In this document: positions 33,876 through 42,313 of the stretch, piece by piece | Position numbering within the stretch: position 1 is the first letter of the stretch | Layout: every line of letters begins with the position of its first letter | DNA from: Euzebya pacifica | Lineage (GTDB): Bacteria > Actinomycetota > Nitriliruptoria > Euzebyales > Euzebyaceae | Assembly (NCBI RefSeq): GCF_003344865.1 | Contig: NZ_CP031166.1 | Location: 62,001-126,000 of the forward strand | DNA length: 64,000 nt | Reading direction: 5' to 3' | The notes under the pieces: model-generated | Databases searched by the model: none | Told to the model about the DNA's origin: nothing | What the model saw: only the letters and a program-made list of their open reading frames with translations | Translations under genes and position numbers: made by a program

Positions 33876-34471
33876 ACGGCAACTGCGGAGCCACCGCTGG
33901 TGACGGCCGTCCCTGCCGCCACCCACGCGGCACCTCCGGCCGCTGCGCCGCCGGCCACCCCACCACCGCCACCCCGAGAACCGCCACCGCTACGGGGCCG
34001 GCCGTCGCGATCGCCACCGCCGACCCGTTCGCCTCCACCGTCGTCGACCTCGACGCCGGACACGTTCACGGGCCCGGCCGCATCGCCAACCCCGCCTACG
34101 ACCGGGCCCTCGCAGCCGACATCACCGCAGTCTTCGACGTCATCACCGACCTCGGATACGACGTCGACGAAACCTGGGTCGACATCCAACCCGACCCCGC
34201 CTGGGCCTCCAACCAGCAAGACATCGACCCCGCTCGGGTCGACGCGATGGTCGCCGACCCGCCCACCGGCGACGACGCCACCATCGAACTCGTCACCAGG
34301 TGCGGCGACGTCTACATCCACGACGGGAACCACCGGGTCGCCGCCGCGATCAAGGCCGGCCGGACCATCGACGCGGTGGTGATGAACGCTGACGAACTCG
34401 AGGTCTACGACGACGCCGAACACGACGAAGACGGCCACGACGACGAAGACTGGTACGGGCTCGGTGGTTGA
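33872..34471 (+). CDS. CAAGH-module protein 3 with ParB/Srx-like domain, 199 aa
   Basis: GTG start coupled to protein 2. Module: NCGATAGDGRPCRHPRGTSG then RCAAGHP; boundary ATADPFA near residue 55. The C-terminal domain contains DVYIHDGNHRVAAAIKAGRT, the D-G-x-(N/H)-R-x-x-A motif of ParB/sulfiredoxin-fold domains, which in this context bind nucleotides or DNA. An acidic tail (DDAEHDEDGHDDEDW) ends the protein. The fusion shows the module being joined to unrelated domains. Confidence 0.8.
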   Translation: MNGNCGATAGDGRPCRHPRGTSGRCAAGHPTTATPRTATATGPAVAIATADPFASTVVDLDAGHVHGPGRIANPAYDRALAADITAVFDVITDLGYDVDETWVDIQPDPAWASNQQDIDPARVDAMVADPPTGDDATIELVTRCGDVYIHDGNHRVAAAIKAGRTIDAVVMNADELEVYDDAEHDEDGHDDEDWYGLGG

Positions 34472-34544
34472 CCCAGCGGATGCTCCCGGGGTCTGTGCGG
34501 AATGGTCCGGATGCGCCGCCGGGCTGTCGGCGACCACCCGCACC

Positions 34545-36713
34545 ATGGACGATCCGATGACCCCCACCGCCGCACCGCACCAAGGCCGCCGCCCGACCGT
34601 GGCCGGCTGCTTCAGTGGCATCGGTGGGCTCGAACTCGGCTTCCAACGAGCCGGGTTCCGCAGCCTGTGGTGTGCCGAGATCGACGCCAACCCGTCTGCG
34701 GTGTTGGCTGCCCGGTTCCCTGACACGCCGAACCTGGGCGACGTCCGCGAGATCGGCTCGCCGGCCGCCCCGGACGTGCTCGTCGGCGGGTTCCCCTGCT
34801 TCCCCGCCGGGACGTTGGTGGACACCGCCGACGGCTTCCGGCCGATCGAGACGATTCGCGAGGGCGATCGGGTTCGTACCCACATGGGCCGCTACATGCC
34901 GGTCGTGCAGCTCATGAAGCGGGACGCGACCGACACCCTCAACGTCAAGGTCATGGGCGCTCCAGAGTTCACCACGACAGCGGAGCACCCGTTCTACGTC
35001 CGTCGGAAGGGGCAGACGTGGGACCCGTCCATAGGCGTGAAGGGCCACTACCGCCGCGTGTGGTCCGACCCGGAGTGGGTGGAGGCCGGACTGCTCGACA
35101 AGGACTGCTTCGTCGGGTTCCAGCTCGACACCCCCGACCCCGACCAGGAACCGATCGGTCCTGCACTCGGCTACGTGATTGGCCGCTGGCTCGGCGACGG
35201 ATGGGTGCGCGACTCGCGTCGACCCCAGAACCTGACGGGCAGGCGAGGCTCACGTGTCGAGTCGCGCTGGTGGAACGTGTTCGTCTGCTGTGACCCGTCG
35301 GAGGCCGACGTACTGCGGTCCGCGATCACCGCAGCCGGTTTCGCCACCGGCAAGGCCCAGAGGGTGGGGGTGACCGTCAGGTTCCGCATCGGGTCCAAGG
35401 ATCTCTGCAAGCTCCTGTCGGGCTTCGGCCGACACGCCCACGGCAAGCGGATCCCGGGATGGGTGTACCGGCTCCCGATTGAGGACCAGCAGGCGATCTG
35501 GCAGGGCTGGGTCGACGCCGACGGCTACCGGGAGACCAAGAACCGTCCATCCCCGCAGGTGAAGGCGACGACGGTCAGCGAGCAGCTCGCTCACGGGATG
35601 GCCAGGATCGCCCGGAACGTCCACCGGCGGGCCGTGTCGATCCACAAGGTCGAGACCGCCGACACCACCGTCATCGAAGTCCGCACGGTCAACCAGCGCG
35701 ACTGGTACCAGGTCGTGCTGCCGACCCGGAACCGGGAGGCCTTCGTCGAAGGCGACTGGGTCTGGGCACCTGTTCGCACCATCACCGAGGCCGACCCGAC
35801 CGAGGTGTTCAACATCGGTGTGCAGGACGACGAGTCCTACACCGCCTACGGCATCACCGTGCACAACTGTCAGGACCTGAGCCGCGGGAACGCCGAGCGG
35901 CGCGGCATCAAGGAAGGAACGCGCAGTGGCCTCTTCTTCGACTTCGCCCGGATCGCCGACACAACCCGAGCTCGATGGGTTGTTATCGAGAACGTCGAGG
36001 GACTCCTCGACTCCAACGGCGGCAGGGATCTCGCCACCGTCATCGGGGTCCTGGCCGACCTCGGGTACGTGGGGGGATGGCGGCTGGTCGACGCACGCAG
36101 CTTCGGAGTACCCCAGGCCCGACGACGGCTGCTTGTTGTCGGACATCGTGGAGGATCGGACGCCGTCCGACGCGCACTTCTTGAGCCCGAAGCACGCGAG
36201 TGGGGTGCTCGGCCGAGGGTCGCGGCTTGGCGGTCGGCTACCCAAGGAGTTGACCGAGGCACTCGAACGGGCGGCGGCCAGCTCGGGTTCGACCTGAGCG
36301 GTGGCGTGGAACCAGAGCCCGTTCGGGTGTGGCGCAAGGCCGGGCGGGCCCAGACGTCAGAGGACGCCGAGACGTGGGAACCTGGCGGCTACGCCAACAC
36401 CCTGAACCTGTACGACACCGCCGTCGCGAGAACAGTCCATCTGGTGATCGACCCCGCATCCGGGCGGCCGCGCCGGCTCACCGAGGTGGAGGCGGAGAGG
36501 TTGCAAGGGTTCCCGGACGGGTGGACGGATGTGGAGGTCCGCGGCCGGCCGATGTCGTCGACGCGCCGCTACGAGATGTGCGGCAATGCGGTGCCGGTCC
36601 CGATGGCCGCCTGGATCGCCTCGAGGATCCTTGCCGAACTCCCCAGGACCTACGGGCCCCCGATCGGGGACCTGGTCGCCGAACACCGCCAAGCCACCCC
36701 GGTCATCGCCTGA
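34545..36713 (+). CDS. DNA cytosine-5 methyltransferase precursor interrupted by an intein
   Basis: C5-methyltransferase motifs: AGCFSGIGGLELGFQ (I), GGFP-C-QDLS (IV, split), WVVIENVEGLL (VI), GVPQARRRLLVVG (VIII), and CGNAVPVPMAAWIA (X) with RLTEVEAERLQGFPDGW before it. Spliced length is about 365 aa (84 + 281), normal for the family. A 357-aa intein (34797-35867) separates GGFP from the catalytic Cys, which is the +1 residue of the C-extein. The enzyme cannot be active until splicing releases CQDLS next to GGFP. Start ATG 34545 is a choice among several; the frame is open back to a GTG at 34464. No restriction partner is adjacent. Confidence 0.92.
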   Translation: MDDPMTPTAAPHQGRRPTVAGCFSGIGGLELGFQRAGFRSLWCAEIDANPSAVLAARFPDTPNLGDVREIGSPAAPDVLVGGFPCFPAGTLVDTADGFRPIETIREGDRVRTHMGRYMPVVQLMKRDATDTLNVKVMGAPEFTTTAEHPFYVRRKGQTWDPSIGVKGHYRRVWSDPEWVEAGLLDKDCFVGFQLDTPDPDQEPIGPALGYVIGRWLGDGWVRDSRRPQNLTGRRGSRVESRWWNVFVCCDPSEADVLRSAITAAGFATGKAQRVGVTVRFRIGSKDLCKLLSGFGRHAHGKRIPGWVYRLPIEDQQAIWQGWVDADGYRETKNRPSPQVKATTVSEQLAHGMARIARNVHRRAVSIHKVETADTTVIEVRTVNQRDWYQVVLPTRNREAFVEGDWVWAPVRTITEADPTEVFNIGVQDDESYTAYGITVHNCQDLSRGNAERRGIKEGTRSGLFFDFARIADTTRARWVVIENVEGLLDSNGGRDLATVIGVLADLGYVGGWRLVDARSFGVPQARRRLLVVGHRGGSDAVRRALLEPEAREWGARPRVAAWRSATQGVDRGTRTGGGQLGFDLSGGVEPEPVRVWRKAGRAQTSEDAETWEPGGYANTLNLYDTAVARTVHLVIDPASGRPRRLTEVEAERLQGFPDGWTDVEVRGRPMSSTRRYEMCGNAVPVPMAAWIASRILAELPRTYGPPIGDLVAEHRQATPVIA
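34797..35867 (+). other. Intein with LAGLIDADG homing endonuclease, 357 aa
   Basis: Begins CFPAGTLVDTADGFRPIETI (block A, Cys1) and ends VFNIGVQDDESYTAYGITVHN (blocks F and G, ending His-Asn), followed by Cys+1, so all splicing residues are present. Block B is TTTAEHPFYV (T-x2-H). Two LAGLIDADG-like motifs, LGYVIGRWLGDG and IWQGWVDADGY, show a full homing endonuclease. Codon usage is less biased than in the exteins, consistent with horizontal arrival. The insertion point is the most conserved spot of the host gene, as is usual for inteins. The lengths between blocks are normal, so it is probably functional. Confidence 0.93.
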
Positions 36714-37063
36714 TCGGGCGACAGCAGGCCGCGCCGTGGCGGTCATCCCAGCACGCGCACGTACACCTGCCGAGGATCGAGTTCCGACACACCCAGCACC
36801 GGCGCGAGCCTGGGGCCTACGACGTTGCCGTCATAGCACGGGTCCCATTCGCGTACCCGGTCGGGATCACTTCCGACCCGTCAGAGTTGACCACGACGGT
36901 GTCCCCGTCCGCCGCTCCGTTCGGCGCTCCGCCCGGTGAGGTCGATCACGGGGGCGTGGTAGCGCATGGGGTCGACGGCAGCGGCGGACGTCGACGTGGA
37001 TGGGGGCGGGCGGGGTTGTCACATGGCTCCGGAATGGTGGGGGAGTGGATGACCAGTCCGTCC
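36714..37063. other. Intergenic region between the methyltransferase and the 37064 promoter
   Basis: About 350 bp without a convincing gene: codon bias is absent in all frames. A half-operator TAGCAC occurs at 36836 but without its partner half. Nothing else is seen. Confidence 0.5.
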
Positions 37064-37101
37064 TTGTGCCACACGACCACAAGTGCTAGGAGAAATAGCA
37101 C
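37064..37101 (+). promoter_or_regulatory. Promoter with perfect GTGCTA-N7-TAGCAC operator
   Basis: TTGTGC (37064-37069), 17-bp spacer, TAGGAG (37087-37092). Operator GTGCTAGGAGAAATAGCAC at 37083-37101 overlaps the -10. It differs from the operator at 17014 at a single spacer position. Confidence 0.75.
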
Positions 37102-37124
37102 ACAACCAAGCGATGGAGGGACCG

Positions 37125-37763
37125 ATGACCGTGCAGCCCGACCGAGCCCCCTACGAGGCCACCATGTCCGACGGGTCGCCGAACCTGGGCTCCTACGAGT
37201 TCGCCGGCTACGTGGGCGCCGTCACCAAGGCCCGCGCGATCCTCGTCGAGTGCGGCACCGACCCCGCCGACGTGGACCCCAAGATCGTCCGCGCCCTCGC
37301 CGGCGTCATCGCCGACATGGCCGACCGCGTCCAGCACCGCCTCCGCGCCAAGGTCATCACCGCACGCCGTCTCGACATCGCCGCCGACAACGCCGCCCGC
37401 AACGGCCAGGAGTTCGGCGAGGCCGACGCCGCCGCCGTCCGCGCCAAGGTGTGGGAGTCGGCACTGGTGGACCGACAGGGCGGCAGCCACACCCGCGCCC
37501 GGTCCTGCGTCTACACCGCGATGGAGGACTTCCCCTTCCCCGCCGACGCCGACGCGCAGGCCGTCGCCGACTGGACCGAACGGGTCGAGAACCGCGCGTT
37601 CGGACTGCTGGTCATCGCCGTGGACCTCGCCTACGACGACCGGTCCCACGAGACCTTCGAGGACCGCGTCTCCGCCCTCGGTGGACTGCTGGCCCCCACA
37701 CCCGCCGACGCCGACGAGCAGGACGCACCGGCCGCCGAGCAGGCCGCCACCGCCGACGCCTGA
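37125..37763 (+). CDS. Hypothetical protein, 212 aa
   Basis: ATG 37125 with GGAGGG upstream, 30 nt after the predicted transcript start. Unrecognised; helical throughout (TKARAILVECGTDPADVDPK, ALAGVIADMADRVQHRLRAK), acidic Ala-rich tail. A hairpin terminator follows, so it is a single-gene unit of the operator regulon. Could be DNA-associated, but no helix-turn-helix is evident to me. Confidence 0.7.
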   Translation: MTVQPDRAPYEATMSDGSPNLGSYEFAGYVGAVTKARAILVECGTDPADVDPKIVRALAGVIADMADRVQHRLRAKVITARRLDIAADNAARNGQEFGEADAAAVRAKVWESALVDRQGGSHTRARSCVYTAMEDFPFPADADAQAVADWTERVENRAFGLLVIAVDLAYDDRSHETFEDRVSALGGLLAPTPADADEQDAPAAEQAATADA

Positions 37764-37770
37764 CCCGACC

Positions 37771-37808
37771 TGGCCGCCACCGGGCCCCTTCCCTCCGGTG
37801 GCCGGCCA
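37771..37808 (+). terminator. Hairpin terminator
   Basis: TGGCCGCCACCGG pairs with CCGGTGGCCGGCCA around an 11-nt loop (one bulge), starting 8 bp after the stop at 37763. No T-run. Confidence 0.65.
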
Positions 37809-37892
37809 AGACTGTCACACCTCCCGCCCACACTGGCCACGGCCCACACCACCCAACGACGCCCTCCCGCGGCGCAGCCCGGCCCCACCGAC

Positions 37893-38546
37893 ATGAACAC
37901 CCACACGAACACCGCCCCCGTCACCACGGGCGGCGACACCGCAACGACCGCCGACGCCATGCTGGACATGGCCGGGTTCGCCATGGCCTTCGGTGCGATC
38001 CAACGGGCCACGCTGCTGCCCGACGGCACCACCCGCGAGGACGATGCCACCCACACGGTGATGCTCGGCATGATCGCCTGCTCGCTGGCGGCCAGGTTCT
38101 TCCCTGCCCTCGACGTCGGCAACGTAGCCCAGTACGCCTTGGTCCACGACGCGCCAGAGCGGTACGCCGGTGACGTCGACACGCTGACTGCGACGGAGGA
38201 CGAACGGGCCGCCAAGGCCGCCGACGAAGCCGCCGCGACCGACCGGATCGATGAGGAGTTCGGGCAGACGCTGCCGTGGCTGCCCAACACGATCCGGGCC
38301 TACGAATCGATGGCCGACCCCGAGGCACGGTTCGTCAAGGCCGTCGACAAGCTCCTGCCGTTGCTTACCGAGGTTCTCTCTGGCATGGCCGGGACACGCC
38401 GACGGGGGGTGGACGCCGCCGCGCTCGCCACCCACTACGACCGTCAGGTCGACGAGATCGCCCTGTACGCCTCTGACTTCCCGGTCGTGTTCGAGGTCCG
38501 CCGTCTCCTGGTCGCCGAAACCCTCCGCATCCTCGCCGCGGGCTGA
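37893..38546 (+). CDS. HD-domain hydrolase (YfbR/HD_3-like nucleotidase type), 217 aa
   Basis: The metal ligands of the HD superfamily are in order: DDATHTVMLGMIA (His), LVHDAPERYAGD (His-Asp) and ARFVKAVDKLLPLL (Asp). The E after HDAP and the spacing match YfbR-like phosphohydrolases, which remove phosphate from deoxynucleoside monophosphates. ATG 37893 is preceded by a Pro/Ala-coding stretch and no strong Shine-Dalgarno. Phages and plasmids use such enzymes to tune nucleotide pools; that is inference here. Confidence 0.85.
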   Translation: MNTHTNTAPVTTGGDTATTADAMLDMAGFAMAFGAIQRATLLPDGTTREDDATHTVMLGMIACSLAARFFPALDVGNVAQYALVHDAPERYAGDVDTLTATEDERAAKAADEAAATDRIDEEFGQTLPWLPNTIRAYESMADPEARFVKAVDKLLPLLTEVLSGMAGTRRRGVDAAALATHYDRQVDEIALYASDFPVVFEVRRLLVAETLRILAAG

Positions 38547-38726
38547 GCGCCGCCAGCACACCTGCACGGGTCTCGAAGCGACTCGGAAACGCCACGAACT
38601 GGCAGCGGTGGGCTCGTAGCAACCCGTTTTGCAGTGCAGGGAGGGCATCGGGTAGGACCGGGACTGCGGCTTCCCTCAACAGGTGGGTGCCGCAGGCGTC
38701 GTCGATGTACCGATGGGGAGAGTTCT

Positions 38727-40154
38727 GTGGCGTTCATGCCGACCGAGGAGCAGTTGGCGTTCCGTGACGCGGTGGAGTTCACGAAGCCGCCTCCGAAGGG
38801 GATGGCCTACATCTACGTGGTGAAGTCGGAGGGGTGCGGTTGCCCGATCTATGTCGGGGAGACGACGACGAGCCTGCGGGCACGGTTCACTGGGCACGTT
38901 CGCGACAAGGTTCGTCGGATCCGCGAATACCCCCACCAGGACCACCACCGAGACGTGCAGGCCGTTACGATCCACCTCGAAGCGGTCGTTGCTTCGCGCG
39001 GTCGACGCGATGTCGAGGCGGCGGTGATCGCCCGGTACGCAGCCGACGGCTGGCATCTGGTGAACGACTCCCGGTACGACCCGTCGATGGTCGAGGCGAC
39101 CTTGGCAACCATCCGCATCGATGGTTGCGCGGTCGCGACGGAGGACGCCCGTGAGAGGTGGCGGGCACACGTCGCCGAGCAGGAGGCCGCCTCGACAGCC
39201 CTGTCCGGCTACTTGGAAGGGCACGGGGTGTCGTGGGACGGACGGCCGAACGAGGCGGTTGTGTTTGCGGTCTGGGCTTACCAGCGCGTCCACGGTGGGC
39301 TGCCCGACGCGGCTCTCCCGCTTGTGATCCGCCACGGGCACATGGAGTACCGCGGTCGGCCGCTGTCCAAAGTCCTCGAACTGCCCGAGGCCACGCTGCA
39401 AGGCACCCTTGACTACTTCGCCGACCATGAGGCGCGTGGTTGGTCGACCCACATGGGTACATCGGCGGCCATGGCGCTCGGATGGCTCGGGGAGGCCAAC
39501 GGAGGGAACGTCCACCGCTACGACGAGGCCATCGATCGGCTCATGCGGGAGGCCGACAACGGATTCTGGCAGGACATTCAGTCAGGTGATGCGGACCCCG
39601 ACCCGGTCCCTTCACGAAGCACCGCGATGTCGCGGGACTTCCTGCGCGATTACATGGGCGTCGGGTCGGTGACCGGACCGACGTTGAACACCGACGGGTT
39701 CCACCGGCAGTGGTGGGCCTGCGATGGACTGGGGATCGGGATCCGCACCGCGCCGACCCCCAGGGTGACGTGGTGGGGAACGGTCGGGGACGACGGCACC
39801 GAGTACGGGTCGGACTTCCTGCAGAACGTCCATCATCCGCTCGAGGTCTCGGTGCTCCGAGACGACTGGGCCCTGCATTGGGAGAAGGTCGCCGAACTCG
39901 CGACAGAACTGCGCGACGCGGCCGGGACGCGTGACCAGGCACGCTGGACCGCCGCGGTCAGACGGGTCTGCCTCGGCGTCGAAGACGATGTGATGTGGCT
40001 CGGGTGGAGGGGCGGTTTCGCTGTCCTCCTGGCCTGCGTCGAGTTCGGCTGGGGCACGGAGCGGTGGCAGGCTGCTCGCGGTCCTGCGGGGGTGATTGCG
40101 GGCCTGTCGGCCGATCATGGGTTCACGGCCCCTGTGATCCCACGGACCAAATGA
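38727..40154 (+). CDS. GIY-YIG domain protein, 475 aa
   Basis: Residues 27-110 hold a GIY-YIG nuclease-like domain: YIYVVKSEGCGCPIYVGETT, then SLRARFTGHVR (Arg), later RDVEAAVIARYAADGWHLVN (Glu and the terminal N). The Y-I-Y and Y-V-G pair, the Arg and the Glu are all present. The remaining 360 residues are unrecognised. GTG 38727 is chosen for the GGGGAG at 7 nt; ATG 38736 is the alternative. Codon bias is weaker and third positions more varied than in the neighbours, suggesting recent transfer. It may be a homing-type or defence nuclease. Confidence 0.75.
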   Translation: MAFMPTEEQLAFRDAVEFTKPPPKGMAYIYVVKSEGCGCPIYVGETTTSLRARFTGHVRDKVRRIREYPHQDHHRDVQAVTIHLEAVVASRGRRDVEAAVIARYAADGWHLVNDSRYDPSMVEATLATIRIDGCAVATEDARERWRAHVAEQEAASTALSGYLEGHGVSWDGRPNEAVVFAVWAYQRVHGGLPDAALPLVIRHGHMEYRGRPLSKVLELPEATLQGTLDYFADHEARGWSTHMGTSAAMALGWLGEANGGNVHRYDEAIDRLMREADNGFWQDIQSGDADPDPVPSRSTAMSRDFLRDYMGVGSVTGPTLNTDGFHRQWWACDGLGIGIRTAPTPRVTWWGTVGDDGTEYGSDFLQNVHHPLEVSVLRDDWALHWEKVAELATELRDAAGTRDQARWTAAVRRVCLGVEDDVMWLGWRGGFAVLLACVEFGWGTERWQAARGPAGVIAGLSADHGFTAPVIPRTK

Positions 40155-40206
40155 TGGTGGTGCAGGGACGATGATCCGGGGGCGTCCCACGGTCGCTCGG
40201 CACCAC

Positions 40207-40244
40207 TTGCCAGTGCCGGACCGGAGTGCTAAGGTCGGTAGCAA
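40207..40244 (+). promoter_or_regulatory. Promoter with GTGCTA-N7-TAGCAA operator
   Basis: TTGCCA (40207-40212), 17-bp spacer, TAAGGT (40230-40235). Operator GTGCTAAGGTCGGTAGCAA at 40226-40244 overlaps the -10. The mRNA would carry an untranslated leader of about 190 nt (to 40435) with a hairpin GGCGCAGTAGCCCTTAGCGCC near 40248; that leader is not similar to those at 22820 and 24362. Confidence 0.75.
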
Positions 40245-40435
40245 CAAGGCGCAGTAGCCCTTAGCGCCTCGACCCCCGCACACCGCACCGGCCCGACCCC
40301 GGACGGAACAGGGAGTCGGAAGGGACCCAGGTCACCGGCAGCACACCAGCGAGAACCCCCAAGGCCGCGTCACGGCCGTCCTCACCTGATGTGCGAACCC
40401 GTGGTCGGGCAGCGTTCGCAACAAGGAGAGCACCC

Positions 40436-42166
40436 GTGACCACGTCCAACAGCCGCGCCAAGGGCCTCGCCCGCCGCCTCGCCGAACTCGGCAACTGCAC
40501 CTACCAGCAGGCCCTCGGCCATGTCGCCGAGCACGACACCACCTTCGGTGCCGAGCAGACCAACCGGTGGGTCGCCAACCGCGAACTCGCAGCCGTGCTC
40601 CGCACCGAGGAACCCGGCTTCACCGCCAACGACGGGGCAGGCGACGCCCACACCCTGACCGGTCCCATCCGCAGAGACGGCACCTGCGTCTGGACGCTGC
40701 GGGTCAACACCGACCTGCTTCGCTGGACCATCATCGCCACCAACCCCACAACCGGCTCGACCGCCGACATCTGGACCTCGGCGTTCCACGCCCCCGACGG
40801 CGACACCTACGCATTCGCCGACTACCACCGCGACCAGTCCGTCCGCGACCGGGTCGCCGTCACCCTCGCCGGCCTGCTGGTCTCCACCCGCAGCCACCTC
40901 GCCCTCCCCGCAGAAACCCCCGGCACCGACACCATCGCCGGCACCACCCCAGTCACCCCCCACACCTTCGCCGACGACACCATCCCCGACGTCTGCTACG
41001 ACGCCGTTGCCGATCTCGTCGTCGCCCAGTTCCGCCACGACGCCGACGACTGGACCGGCCCGATCCCGACCGCCGACAACCTCCACGACCTCTGCGACGG
41101 CAACATGGCCGTTCACGCCGCCATCGAAGCGGTATTCGGCCCGACCGACGTCAACGGCAACGATCAGGTGTTCACCGACCGGTTCAACACCGCCTACGAC
41201 CGCGTCATGACTCACCCGTCGGTCGACGACGCGGCCGACCCCGGCCGCGTCGAGGCGATCTACCGGGCCATGTGGGGACGCGGCACCGGATCGACCACCC
41301 CCGTTCCGACCCCCTTCGCCGACGAGACGTTCACCGACGTCACCATCGGCCCCGACGGCATCGCCGACGGCAACAGCAGCCGCAACGGCCACACGACCGG
41401 CTTCTCCGCCGACCCGGTCATGGCCATCATCCGGGAGGCCTTCCACCTCACCAACGAAGCCGCCGACGCCCTGTGGTCGTTGCAGGACGGCATGGCCGGC
41501 ATCGACGGCGACGCCGCCGGGTGGGACTGGTCGGCACTGCGCGACTCCTCCGGCACGGCCATCGCCACGATGTTCGACCTTGCCCGCCAGTACGTCACCC
41601 CCCGCGACCTCGCCGACGCATGGGATGTCGACCCCGACGCCATCAAGACCGCGATCCGAACCCGACTGGCCCACCACGACCGCAACCGCACCGAACCGGG
41701 CCGGCCGTTCCTGGTCGACCCCACCACTGGCACGGTCACCCGGATCGGCACCGCCACCCTCGATGTGCCCGACACCCCCGCCGCCGTCGGCCATGACGTC
41801 CTCGACCTGATCGCCGACACCGCACGGGGCGCGGCCGACGGCAGCGGCGCAACCGTCACCGTCACCAACATCGACCACGGCAGCACCGGAGTGGTCGTGG
41901 AACTCGACGGATGGACGCTCCACTGGTGGAAGGCCGACCCCGGGGTGTGGGGCTGGTCATGGTTCAGCGACGACGGCAACGACCTGTCCTTCGGCAACCT
42001 CGCCGACGCCGACGGCACCCGGCTCGCTGCCGATTTCGTGGCCGGGTCGACGGCAGTGATGCTCGCCGAAGCGGTCGGATGGGTCACTGCCGCGTTCGTG
42101 GCCAACCCCACCGCCGGCGGCCCCACTGGCCCTGACCCAATCGGTGTCCACGACCAAGGCGAATAG
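40436..42166 (+). CDS. Hypothetical protein, 576 aa
   Basis: GTG 40436 behind AAGGAGAGCACCC. N-terminal RAKGLARRLAELGNCTYQQA is a helical, basic segment also usual at the start of plasmid-encoded DNA-binding proteins. The rest is acidic, with repeated D-G/D-A-D turns. No family recognised. The last 20 residues (NPTAGGPTGPDPIGVHDQG) lie in a 60-bp sequence repeated at 46322-46381. Operator-regulated single gene. Confidence 0.7.
   Translation: MTTSNSRAKGLARRLAELGNCTYQQALGHVAEHDTTFGAEQTNRWVANRELAAVLRTEEPGFTANDGAGDAHTLTGPIRRDGTCVWTLRVNTDLLRWTIIATNPTTGSTADIWTSAFHAPDGDTYAFADYHRDQSVRDRVAVTLAGLLVSTRSHLALPAETPGTDTIAGTTPVTPHTFADDTIPDVCYDAVADLVVAQFRHDADDWTGPIPTADNLHDLCDGNMAVHAAIEAVFGPTDVNGNDQVFTDRFNTAYDRVMTHPSVDDAADPGRVEAIYRAMWGRGTGSTTPVPTPFADETFTDVTIGPDGIADGNSSRNGHTTGFSADPVMAIIREAFHLTNEAADALWSLQDGMAGIDGDAAGWDWSALRDSSGTAIATMFDLARQYVTPRDLADAWDVDPDAIKTAIRTRLAHHDRNRTEPGRPFLVDPTTGTVTRIGTATLDVPDTPAAVGHDVLDLIADTARGAADGSGATVTVTNIDHGSTGVVVELDGWTLHWWKADPGVWGWSWFSDDGNDLSFGNLADADGTRLAADFVAGSTAVMLAEAVGWVTAAFVANPTAGGPTGPDPIGVHDQGE
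42101..42160 (+). repeat. 60-bp direct repeat, copy 1
   Basis: Coding end of the 576-aa gene. Identical to 46322-46381 at 59 of 60 positions (t42127 versus c in copy 2). The reading frame and the following stop are also kept in copy 2. The pair brackets the segment carrying the large secreted repeat protein. Confidence 0.9.
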
Positions 42167-42181
42167 CCACACCGGCAGCCC

Positions 42182-42210
42182 TTGCTCGCCCACTATCCGG
42201 ATACTAGGCT
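42182..42210 (+). promoter_or_regulatory. Promoter of the large repeat protein
   Basis: TTGCTC (42182-42187), 17-bp spacer, TAGGCT (42205-42210). No operator palindrome. About 100 nt before ATG 42314. Confidence 0.55.
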
Positions 42211-42313
42211 CCGCGTTCTCTTATTGGCCGCGCACGGCGGAGCCAAAGGATCGAAGCGGAGAGTTGGGGTGGGCTCGGGCTGCTCCTGCCTGACCGCAGA
42301 TGGGAAGCCAGAC

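Noticed and set aside
34464-34544. GTG 34464 as methyltransferase start
   Set aside because: It overlaps the end of CAAGH protein 3 and adds 27 residues without similarity to methyltransferase N-termini; ATG 34545 leaves the usual short lead before motif I. Not certain.
36836-36841. TAGCAC half-site upstream of the 37064 promoter
   Set aside because: No GTGCTA-like partner 7 bp away and no -35/-10 pair; taken as chance.
38615-38620. TAGCAA half-site before the GIY-YIG gene
   Set aside because: The left half is absent and there is no promoter-like spacing.
42182-42313. N-terminal extension of the large secreted protein from 42182
   Set aside because: It would place a promoter-like TTGCTC/TAGGCT inside the gene and bury the signal peptide 44 residues in. 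ATG 42314 with GGGAAG is better.
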